A stretch of 64,000 bases of DNA, taken from Sphaerolaimus hirsutus (lineage: Eukaryota; Nematoda; Chromadorea; Monhysterida; Sphaerolaimidae). Below, one piece after another: positions 55,253 through 64,000 of the stretch. The translations under genes were made by a program, and so were the position numbers. Numbering within the stretch: the stretch's first letter is position 1; every line of letters begins with the position of its first letter. Where the stretch lies: positions 17,912,704 to 17,976,703 of the forward strand of contig OZ038452.1 of the NCBI GenBank assembly GCA_964036195.1, in the 5' to 3' direction. The notes under the pieces are model-generated. The model was not told where the DNA came from. It did no database searches and was given only the letters and a program-made list of their open reading frames with translations.

Positions 55253-55717
55253 CTATGCATGACACTTGACATTTTACAGGGTGCGGGAATGACAGCCGAT
55301 AATGGAATTATTTAGTGTCAACTTTCCGTTTTCCGTTTCCGCTTTTTGGAGCCAAAATATCTACCCCACCTTTCAGGGGTCCGAATAGGGGGGGGGTAGT
55401 GTTGGGGAACCGAACCGACCCGAACTGAACCGAACCGAGAACCGAGCACTATTTTGGAACCGAGAACCGAGAACTGGAACCGACCTTGAGAACCGAACCG
55501 AAACTGAGAACCGGCACTTATACCCGGAACCGAAGTAAATACCCAAAAGAACCGAAATTTTCTAGGAATCTTAAAGTTTTTAAACAGCGTTTTGTCAACA
55601 CCTACATCTAAGCCTTTAAACAGCAGCTTACATCTTGGTGCATGTTCAGAATTGCAAAATTCATCTGTTTGCAAAATGATTGCGCGGGAGCGTGTAATTT
55701 CACATATACTCCAGTGA

Positions 55718-55885
55718 CATTACACCTTACAATGAAATCTACCATATCCCACCTGAATAAAAGAACAAACATAGAAAAATTTCATCATATTTATCAAATT
55801 TTTTTTGATAAAGTTGATGAAATTTTTTATGTATGTTTGTTTATTCAGATGGGATATGGTTGATTTCATTGTAAGGTGTAATGTC
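55718..55885. repeat. Hairpin (inverted repeat) inside the TAGGG-type element
   Basis: ACATTACACCTTACAATG on the left pairs with CATTGTAAGGTGTAATGT on the right. Inner blocks (GATGAAATTTTT / AAAAATTTCATC) also pair. Confidence 0.75.
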
Positions 55886-56213
55886 GCTGCAGTATTCACA
55901 TTATCACTGGTAGTAGTTTTCATTGGTTTTGTGGCAGTTTTAACCATAGTTGGCAAAAGTTATTTATGTTTGTACTCAATATGATATGCATACTCACTCG
56001 CGTACTACATAAATACATTTACCTTTCCTCCAGAAAAAAATACCAGTACTCATTTACTTGTGTACTTTTTAAAAGTACGCAAGTACAGAAAATGAATATG
56101 TTATCTTTTACACTTTTTTAAATACCAGTATTATTATAACAACTCTGATTTCTGCATTCTACCATGAAATAATAAGCTGTGATATGATCCTGTAGTATGA
56201 AATATCCAACCAA

Positions 56214-57418
56214 TGTATTAGGTTGTAAACTAATAAAGTGTCTTTTTTGTCATCTCATACAAATATACATTTGTGCTTTCCATTCTTTTGTACATCAGCC
56301 GATTTTGATGCCATTCGAGTATGTTGGGGTTTCGGGTCTGGGCTATGAAGAAATGTTTTTGTTTGCTCGAATAATCCCCCAGTCCCGAGATAAGAGGGGT
56401 CTATAAAAAGGTGGTCATTTTACATGGCCAATATGCACATTGACTTTGAAGCTTAATAACTCAGCCATTTCTGGGCCGATTCGGATCATTCAAAACTTAA
56501 AATAATCAGGACAACCTGCAGATTCAATTTTTGTAGTCAAATTAGTGATGTCTTAATTCCGTATGCCGATTCGACCCGCTTTTTGAACGTGAAAAATAAT
56601 CGTAATTATAATTTTTCAAGACGTGTTTTTTGAAGGTGCTATCATATACTATAGACAAAAAGAATAAATCTGGCCCAAAAATTATTTCAATATCTCTCTC
56701 CGGTCCAAGATTATATCACTTTTAACATTCGCCTCCCAACAATAAATAGCAAAATCTGCATGATGAGCAATGCATGTAACTTAAGAAATACATATATCAG
56801 CCATTTCTCAGCCGATTTCCACCAATGAACACTCAAAATGATCAGAAAAACCTGAAAGTGTCATTTTTATGCTCAGGTTATCTGTATTCATCGTTATCGA
56901 TTAGTTATTTACATGTATGTGAGGCGGAAGTTTAAAGTTCTATTACTTTTGATTGGAAAGAGATATTGAAATAATTTTTTTGGTATATGAATCCCTATTG
57001 TCTAAAGTATATAATAGGATGTTCAAAAAAAATATTTTTGGTGTTTAAAAACTGGGTCAAATCGGCATACGGAATTTAGACATCACTAATCCGACCACAA
57101 AAATGGAATCTACAGGTTGTGCCGATCATTTTAAGTGTTGAACGATCCAAATTGGCCCAGAAATAGCTGAGTTATTAAGCTTCAAATTCAATGTGCATAT
57201 TGGCCACGTAAAATGACCACCTTTTTATAGACCCCCTTATCTCGGGACTGGGGGATTATTCGAGCGAACAAAAACATTTGTTCATAGCCCAGACCGCAAA
57301 CCCCAACATACTAAAATGGCATCAAAATCGGTCGACGTACAACATAATGTGGGATGCACGAATGTATATTTGTGTGAAACTGAAAAAAGACACTTTATTA
57401 GTTTACAACCTAATACTT
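56214..57418. repeat. 1.2-kb hairpin with ~450-bp arms
   Basis: GTATTAGGTTGTAAACTAAT at 56214 is the inverse of ATTAGTTTACAACCTAATAC ending at 57418. Pairing continues through AATAATCCCCCAGTCCCGAG and AAAAGGTGGTCATTTTAC to ~56670/56940, leaving a ~270-bp loop. It is a fold-back element nested in the 55397-57666 element. Confidence 0.75.
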
Positions 57419-57666
57419 ACACATGTAAACTTTATTGTTTTTCTTGTATATTGTTTTTCTATTGTTCAGCCGATTATTACCCGATACCCGGTTATTTTAT
57501 TACCCGGAACTGAAATTTTGATCATTTGAGAACCGAACCGGAACCGAGTTTAAGAACCGAACCGAGAACCGGAACCGAAAATTTTCAGGAACCGAGAACC
57601 GATACCCGAACCGAAATCTTTTGGAACCGAGAACCGGAACCGAAAATTTTGAAATTCCCAACCCTA

Positions 57667-58057
57667 GGTTCGGTAAACATTACCCAAGATCGCATGCCTT
57701 GACTATGGCGAGCATCAATTTTGCTTAATTCACGAGCAAAATCCAGACAGTAGAAAGCGAGTGAGTTAGTAGGTCACGGCTGTAGCGTGTAACGTAGCGT
57801 GTAACTTTCGAAGCTGTTACGAAACTACCTTTATTCACAGGACACTGTGCAAATTAAAAGTGTCCGCATTCTGTGTGAAATCATTCACAAATCGGGTACA
57901 ATGACCATATGAACTTCGCGCCTCCTATCTTTTGCATTGGGCATACTTTGCATGCGGCATACTTAGCACGCAGTTCACTCGAAAACATAATATGTTCAGA
58001 TAGTGCTTTTTCTCCATTTTTCTTCTACTACAAATTGAAAATCCTATATTTTGAACC
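57667..58057. other. Intergenic, no feature recognised
   Basis: A near-duplicate GTAGCGTGTAAC occurs twice near 57783 and 57793. No coding or mobile signature otherwise. Confidence 0.3.
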
Positions 58058-58484
58058 CAGGGACATATCCAGGATTTTTGAGCGGGGGGGGCTGCTTGTT
58101 TACGGGGGCCGGCGAGCGGGGGGGGCTCAGCCCCCCCCCCCCTAAATTTTTTCCCTATATAGGGTCGGAAAGGCGTTTTGGCGCTAGCGCCATAAGATGG
58201 CGCCACGCCATGGCGCTATTGGCGTTGGCGCCAGCGCCAGGAACCGCTTTATATAGATTTAAATATGCATACATGTGTTCATTTTCAAGGACATTTGTTT
58301 ACAGGGACTGATCCGCTAAAAATACAATGTATGGGGAAGAAATTGAGCGCTTGCGCGCAAAATTTTTTAAGAAACATCGAAAAATGTATAGGAAAAATTG
58401 CATTTTCCGGGACTTTTTAGGTCTCACCCCGGGAGGGGGGGGGCTGCAGCCCCCCCCCCCGCCCCCCCCCTGGATACGGCCCTG
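58058..58484 (-). mobile_element. hAT MITE-1 copy 6 (inverted)
   Basis: The ends CAGGGACATATCC / GGATACGGCCCTG are flanked by the perfect duplication tttgaacc (58050-58057 and 58485-58492). Confidence 0.88.
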
Positions 58485-58775
58485 TTTGAACCCCCCCAAA
58501 AATTTTTTTCTCTGATAACTTTCCCACGGGAGGAGTGCTTTACTATTACTATTTTATCTAAACATGAACCCCAGCCGGAGCTTTATTTCACTAAACGCCT
58601 GTGTCAAACTATGATAAGCCATATCACGGGTCGGAAAAAAGCAGCTTCCTAAGCATTTGCTGATAAGTGGGAAAATACAAACACGTCTGATAAACTGTGA
58701 GCAATGATGAAAATAACAGCTGGCAAGTTTGGCAAACAAAGATTGTAAGCTAATAAAAGTGTAGAATAAAACGAC

Positions 58776-60465
58776 ATGAATAGGATGCTAACATGGACAT
58801 TGTTGCTGGTAATTGTATCCTATGGAGCGCGTGGAAATGCAAAAATATCGGTCTGCCGCTAGTCATATTGACATTGCAGACGGCTAGAACCCGATGCACA
58901 TGTTTACCCAATGCACAGGTAGCAATATCCGATGCCAATGTAGACCCGGCCGCCGTACTTGAACACTGGGTCTACATGGGCACTGCAGGGGTTTAGTATG
59001 GAGGGTTGGAGAGGGGGTAACCCCAAACGCTCCAGCTATCTACATATCTATCTAGCGATTTTTATTACTTTTTTCCTTCTAAAGCTTTTAAAACCCTATA
59101 TATTGGACCATATTGAACCCCTTCGAACCCCCCTCCAACAACTACAAGTATACACATGATAAGAGATGGAATGGCGCCATTTGAAGGCGCCAAAGTACGC
59201 CGCACCATGGTGCCCTTTTACTACTTTTGCTACTTGTGCACCGGGTAAACGTGTGCACCAGCACAGGGCCATTGCAGATATGAAACAAGATATGGTGTAA
59301 TTTGCAGCCAATCAACGGACTGGAGAAACCAGCAGATCAGACGATGAGTGGGACATCAGCACCTTCCAATTCAAAAACAGTGACCACATTCAGTCGCGCA
59401 GATCGGCTGCTTGAACATGTGGGAAAAGGGGTGAGTGAACATTGGTCAAATGCTGTTAAGCATTAAGTGAGTGGGATGGAAATAACAACCCACCATTTTC
59501 AATTTTTTTGTTTTTCTGGGAGGCATCATTTTGTGGCGCTGCACATCAGTGCCATGGTCCCAAAATGCAGAAAAAGTTAATTTAAAATTGAAAAATAAAG
59601 GTGATATGAATAAAATCAAACTAAATGAAATCAAACTAAATGATCTTAGAAAGATCGTGTCGCCAGTAAATCACGTAGGCACTAGGCGTAGGCACATGAC
59701 ATTTGCATTTGAATATGACAATGATAAAATGCGCAGGAAAATCAGACTAACGACTATGTGGATTGCTCCATGTGCCGGTTCACTGTGGGCTTCGTAGAAC
59801 AGCTTGTACAACTCGACTCGGTGAGTGCAGTTTACGGATGGCATCTTATCTTTTACGCGCTTTTTTCAAATCGCGGTATCAAATGAGATTTTCTTAATCA
59901 CTTGAAAAAAAATGGGACCTATTGACTTTGAGGTCCCCCAGAGTCCAGAGGTCCTATGAGCAATTCACATTTAGGCCTAATTTTTCCCTGTACAGTTTTC
60001 AGTGGATTTCTTATTTCAGCTTTTTATATTGTAAATACAAGTAAAAATTTCGTTGCCTTTATCTATCCCGTACGAAGAGCGACTAGCTGTACTCTCAAGC
60101 CACCCAGAGACGCAAAATAGATCACACGTATATTTGGCGCTATGCCAAACCGCAAGCAATAAATTGCCCAGAGAGGACACGCGCAGCGGAGTAACAATGC
60201 TAGTGCGCACCTACGTCAAAAACCAAAAAAGGCAAACGAACAGCCCCTTGAAAACAATCCAAGAAAGTCCCGCCCACACACCTAATTAAATTACACGCAG
60301 CCATCGATCGAGAAATCGCTGGAGGCCATGTGCGCCGAGCTCGGCCCAGCCGCCGCTGTGTGCAGCAAAGTTTCCAAGTCCCTTCCCACGGTCATCCGCT
60401 ACTTGGAGCAGCATTTCACGGCAAAGTGGATCTGCAATCAATTGAAGTTTTGCGACAATCAGTGA
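58776..60465 (+). CDS. Saposin-like gene C, single split SapB domain
   Basis: The well supported exons, all phase 0, are 59308-59430 (Ser/Thr-rich linker), 59737-59820 (N-half: CSMCRFTVGFVEQL) and 60301-60465 (C-half, stop). They have canonical GTGAGT donors and TTTGCAG or ACGCAG acceptors; the 59737 acceptor has a poor pyrimidine tract. Together they give one six-cysteine SapB domain split after DS, where genes A and B split after GE. The start is less certain: ATG at 58776 opens a hydrophobic signal-like stretch (MLTWTLLLVIVSYGA). It could splice after 58808 (GTAATT) to a 39-nt exon at 58880-58918 and then 59308, but that shortens the signal. One NxT sequon (ENQT) precedes the domain. AATAAA is at 60673. 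It resembles single-domain SAPLIPs more than a polyprotein; diverged from A and B. Confidence 0.68.
58988..59125 (-). mobile_element. MITE-2 fragment within gene C
   Basis: CAGGGGTTTAGTATGG, CCAGCTATCTACATATCTATC and CCTATATATTGGACC in reversed MITE-2 order. The distal half is missing. Confidence 0.5.
59160..59215. repeat. GGCGCC palindrome cluster
   Basis: ATGGCGCCATTTGAAGGCGCC and CACCATGGTGCCC are short palindromes of the kind in MITE-1 cores; no MITE ends nearby. Confidence 0.35.
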
Positions 60466-61860
60466 GAGTGGTGAATTTGGTTTATTGTTTCGTAGTGAGT
60501 GTGAAGTGTGAAAATAATGTTGGTTGATCGGAATATAAAGAAGTGAGAGAAGGATAGGAACATATTGACGTAAACGAAAAACCGGGACATCAATGCGAAA
60601 TGAGAGTACACTACTGGCAAAATTACTATGAGGAAAATACATACCTCCTAGCGTTCGCTAAGAACCAAAGAAAATAAAACCAAAGAACAACAAGGGTACC
60701 TGTCACGCTCTTTTCTGCCGCTTGCTCTCGTTAACCATTTTTGCAGGTTTCCCGGGTCAAAATACAACAAATGGCTGATCGGTAAAAGCTAATTATTCCA
60801 CCTGAGTAGCGTAAAAGAAGCCTGTGGGAAATCCAAAGTTGTGAAACGAAATTCCAAATCCGGCCAAAAAGAATTTTTTAAACTGCAATCACGATTCGAT
60901 TATTTCGCAATCGTGTTCTGTTTCTAGATAAAAGGCGGAGCTTGTGGGAAAAAATTCCATTCTGTTCACAAACTATTCGATCAGTGGGAACTTTTCGTTA
61001 TGTTCCGCCTCTTTCGCTGACAAAAATGGAAATAAAACGAAAAAGATAAAGGGCTGCAAAAAGGGATAAAAGAGCTGAGGGGTCGTTTTTGGTTGGTGAG
61101 CCTGTCAAACTTTCAAGTCTCACTATTGTGCTGCATCTTTGGTCGTTACAAGAATACATGGTCTGCATCTGAGTTGACTCAATCGACTTCTAAAAAGTAG
61201 CGTCAACCACCGTGTGGAGCGCCTTACTCACATAGGTCACGCTTTTGTGTAGTCAGGTGGTCACTTTTTTAGTGTTCACTGTCTGCAACGGAAACCATGA
61301 GGGCAGCGACAAGAAAGAAATGCATGCACGAGCGTACAAAAGCGCGACTTATGAGAGTAACCCGCCCGACAAAGTAAAATAAAAAACGAATTGGCAGACG
61401 GCCAAGAAATGACGAAATCGTAATTTCCGAGCCAAAATTGAAGCGATATACGTCATATTGCAATATCGGCGACCTTAAGGGATAGTTTCGTGTATTTTAT
61501 GAACCGCCTTGCTCTCGGTGCATGTGCGTCGATGCGGTTGAACTTGAAAAAATGTATCGGGCGTACGCCCTACCCTACAAATATGTAGGGAGTATTAAAT
61601 CTGGCCCCAGGAGGTGAAATAGATTAGCAAAGATCTGCGATATTCTATTAAGCATTGGCGCACCCACACAATGGAATTTTGCATCCATTGGAACGTTTTT
61701 GCACGCGGAACGACAAATGCTGCGATTAGAAATCTAAAGAACACAGTACTTCTGAAGAATAAAATATTCCGGAAATGTAAAAATTCAAATGCAATTGAAC
61801 GCTCACTAAATCAATGAATAAATGTAAGCTCAAAATACATATCAGTAGATATTTGATTCA
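60466..61860. other. Intergenic between gene C and the minus-strand gene
   Basis: The first ~210 bases are the likely 3' UTR of gene C (AATAAA at 60673-60678). Beyond that I see no coding frame with splice support and no complete transposon ends. A short palindrome CCTACAAATATGTAGG lies near 61573. Confidence 0.45.
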
Positions 61861-61861
61861 C

Positions 61862-61867
61862 TTTATT
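61862..61867 (-). terminator. Polyadenylation signal of the minus-strand gene
   Basis: TTTATT on the plus strand is AATAAA on the minus strand, 31-47 bases after the candidate stop codons of the last exon. Confidence 0.45.
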
Positions 61868-61897
61868 TGGTATCAGTGCACTTTATCAACTGGTGAT

Positions 61898-63311
61898 TCA
61901 CTTCCAGCTGCCGTCAGCCTTTGCTGTCTTTTTCTTCTCCATTAGGGCTGCTCTTGCCTTTGCTTTTGCTTGCCGTAGCTGCGAATTTACGCGACATGTG
62001 TATGAATGGATCTACCGTATTTCCTCGAAATACCCCCCCCCCACCCCTCGAAAACCCCCCCCCCCCAAATTGAGTGTATAGAGAACGTAAATGACAAAGG
62101 CATCTGGTTTATGCAAAACACACGTTAAAAACGATGACTCTGTTATGTGAGAACAGTGATTATACGTCTACACACTTATACAAGTCTTTAGAGTCTTATA
62201 AATGGCGATTTTTGTTGCATTTTCGACGTCTGCGTACGTTTCAGACGACAATTTAGTACTTGGTTTTCAAAAAATTTCTGGCGAAATAATAAACCCCCCC
62301 TCGAAATACCCCCCCTCGTTTAACCCCCCCTCAAAATTCTCACTCTGAAAAAATAAACCCCCCGGGGGTATTTCGAGGAAATACGGTACATATTTACACT
62401 AGGTAGTTTTCAACTGAAATTTTGAAAACTCTTAAATTCGCTTTGAACACATTTGTATTTACCAAAGTGAGCTGTTCGTCAACTAAAGATGATCGGGATC
62501 AAAAAAAAACTTAAATTGAGTTAAAACCTGATTTATGAGTATTCGAAATTTCATTCTAAAACTGGTGTGCGCATGCAGAATGCGCTCCTTATCAGAGAAT
62601 CATACTTTTCCTTATTATTAGCATATTGGTATCATTTTTAAAATAGAAAGATCAAATTCCGTAACCCGACTCTACCGTCCCGCCTAGAGACCGCAAAAAG
62701 TGATTTATTTGCTCCCTGCTCGAATGCTGATTAAGTCATATTTTTATTGTTTCTCCAGTGCGAACACTTCTTATTAAGGTGCAACACACTGGATGTCAAA
62801 TGGTTTCGTGTCAACTCGATTTTATGACACTAGGTGGCAGGCAGGACAATTTTCAAGTGCGGCAAAGTTGAAGAGGGATTAATATTGTCATGTGCATTTG
62901 AACACGGTTTCGCAACTTTGAAAAACAGTTGGTCCAGTTGACATCCGGATGTCAACTGGGTCGACTGTTTTTCGTAATTTTTTGTTTATAGGCTGACAAA
63001 CCATGTTTAAATGCACATAACAATTTAAATTCCTCTCCGACTTTGCCGCACGCGCAGTTGAAAATTGTCCTGCCCCTAAATTGAACTAAAATCTAGTTGA
63101 CACCGAAACAGTTGCTATCCAGTGTGTGTGGCGTCAAAGTGACAATCTTGGCGTTTGATCGAGTCAAGTACATACAAAGATTGACCTTCAGCTTGAGCTC
63201 ATCAGTTTCGCGAATGATCTGCATCTCGCGCTGTCGCCATCCGGCACGCTCTTTGATACATTTCGTGTTCGCCACGTGCAGTTCATTGAGCAGTTGCGCT
63301 GCCTGCGTGTT
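61898..63311 (-). CDS. 3' part of an unidentified coiled-coil-type gene
   Basis: Two minus-strand exons are proposed. Exon 63311-63176 opens after AAATCAG and encodes a charged, heptad-like helix (AAQLLNELHVANTKC, RETDELKLK), ending at a good GTATGT donor in phase 1. The terminal exon starts at 61978 after TTCGCAG. With the phase-1 join it ends at a stop at 61914-61916, with a Ser/Lys-rich tail (SKSKGKSSPNGEEKDSKG). An alternative donor at 63185 (weak GTCAAT, phase 0) would instead give an Ala/Lys/Arg-rich helix ending at 61898. AATAAA follows in either case. The acceptor of the 63311 exon lacks a pyrimidine tract. Earlier exons must lie to the right, where I could not find them, or outside. 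Family not recognised. Confidence 0.4.
62015..62386. mobile_element. Tc1/mariner-like MITE, CCGTATTTCCTCG, full length
   Basis: Ends CCGTATTTCCTCGAAATACC and its inverse GGTATTTCGAGGAAATACGG, with TA on both sides. The 372-bp body carries C-tracts near both ends. It lies in the intron of the minus-strand gene and is the best-preserved copy in the window. Confidence 0.85.
62786..63125. mobile_element. MITE with ACACTGGAT inverted ends
   Basis: ACACTGGATGTCAAATGG and CAGTTGCTATCCAGTGT are inverted imperfectly. Inner GTTTCGTGTCAACT pairs with AGTTGACACCGAAAC, and GGACAATTTTCAAGTGCGG with its inverse near 63045-63070. At the centre is the palindrome AGTTGACATCCGGATGTCAACT. Related to the CACACTAGTTGACA group. 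Confidence 0.6.
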
Positions 63312-63503
63312 CTGATTTCCTCCAGCTGGTGTTCAATAGGGGGGGGGGCTACATCCAGGTAGTTTTGTTTGTATATTTGGTAAACTTTGGTTCCCAAACA
63401 ACCGTATATAATAGCTAAAGCTAGCAGTATGTATACCCAAAAATATTTATGGTTTTAGTTCTCATGAATGTATCATTTTTGTTGCTATAATATCATGTAC
63501 CTG

Positions 63504-63972
63504 CAGGGGTTTCCAAGATTTTGGCCCTCGCGGGGGCTGGATAGATAGCAATCGCTCCTCCGGATAGATAGATAGCTGAAAAAAATTTCTGGGGGGGCTC
63601 GCGGGGGCAAAATATATGGGCTTTTTCAGTGCATAGAAGACCAAAAGGGGAAAAATCGCTAAAAGTGGCCAAAAGTAGGTTTAAAATGGCTAAAAACAGG
63701 CATATAACCATGCGTATAGCCGGAGAGCACAATTTTGAAGGTGAAAAACTATCAAAAGGTGCGAAAATAAGTGATTTTTAGCGAAAATTGGGGCAAAATT
63801 TCTCAAAAACCACTCCAGATAGATAGATAGCTGAGCGATTTGGGGGGGGGGGGGTCTTTGGGGGTAGTAGCCAAAAATTTTGCCCTGGGATAGATAGATA
63901 GCTGAGCGGCCTCCGGGATAGATAGATAGCTGGCGGATTTGGGGGGGGAAGCCTCCCCCTAGGAGACCCCTG
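63504..63972 (+). mobile_element. hAT MITE-2 copy at the right edge
   Basis: The ends CAGGGGTTTCCAAG / GGAGACCCCTG are flanked by the perfect duplication tgtacctg (63496-63503 and 63973-63980). It is 469 bp, with a shortened right-hand G/C hairpin. Confidence 0.85.
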
Positions 63973-64000
63973 TGTACCTGGTTATACGGGGGCGCCGCCA

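Larger units (their letters stand above)
44784..55285. mobile_element. CCCTGTAAAATG fold-back MITE split by an LTR element
   Basis: The left half (CTCCCGGACCCTGTAAAATG) is just before the LTR element and the inverted right half (CATTTTACAGGGTGCGGGA) just after it. It is the same family as 4338-4503. The LTR element inserted inside it. Confidence 0.6.
55397..57666. mobile_element. TAGGG-type element with GAACCGA simple repeats and nested hairpins
   Basis: The left end TAGTGTTGGGGAACCG and the right end AATTCCCAACCCTA are inverted. Both subterminal zones (55405-55540 and 57500-57650) are GAACCGA/GAACCGG repeats in opposite sense. The interior around 55890-55935 shares TTTTCATTGGTTTTGTG with the element at 2.2-2.9 kb. 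No clean 8-bp duplication is visible. Confidence 0.6.

Overview
This window is eukaryotic nuclear DNA from an invertebrate metazoan that I cannot name further. The evidence is spliceosomal introns with GT..AG borders, a TATA box plus TCAKTY-type initiator upstream of one gene, secreted saposin-like proteins, and a mobile-element complement of hAT, Tc1/mariner, BEL/Pao, other LTR and LINE elements. GC-rich coding exons sit in an AT-rich, repeat-packed background. I saw no prokaryotic signature, tRNA, rRNA or CRISPR.

Host genes: (1) a 49-codon membrane-anchor ORF at 1.2-1.4 kb; (2) a four-exon FkbM-like methyltransferase on the minus strand (2.96-4.75 kb); (3) two tandem multi-exon prosaposin-like genes on the plus strand, A (6.76-13.15 kb, five SapB domains) and B (17.44-23.87 kb, four SapB domains); (4) a third, divergent SapB gene C (58.8-60.5 kb, one domain); (5) the 3' end of an unidentified coiled-coil-type gene on the minus strand (61.86-63.31 kb). 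Genes A, B and C are a locally expanded secreted lipid/membrane-interacting family. Every junction I could place in them is phase 0, so the cassettes are interchangeable.

Mobile DNA fills the rest. Two hAT-type MITE families carry 8-bp target duplications and long G/C tracts: MITE-1 has ends CAGGGMCGTATCC and MITE-2 has ends CAGGGGTCTCC. A second hAT-type group ends in TAGGG and includes a 3.77-kb element packed with satellite-like repeats (28.9-32.7 kb). Tc1/mariner-like MITEs end in CCGTATTWCCTCG with TA duplications. At 33.6-43.6 kb a 9-kb BEL/Pao retrotransposon sits inside one arm of a long-inverted-repeat transposon. At 44.9-55.25 kb an LTR element with gag and protease but no recognisable LTR-type polymerase contains a MITE-2 copy and an almost complete LINE. 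Much of the window is elements inserted into elements, up to four layers deep at 19.3-21.2 kb.

The least-described items are the giant TAGGG element with its 44-bp and 48-bp arrays, the mixed single-exon/split-exon design of the saposin genes, the gag-protease LTR element enclosing a LINE, and the LINE's ~465-residue N-terminal extension.
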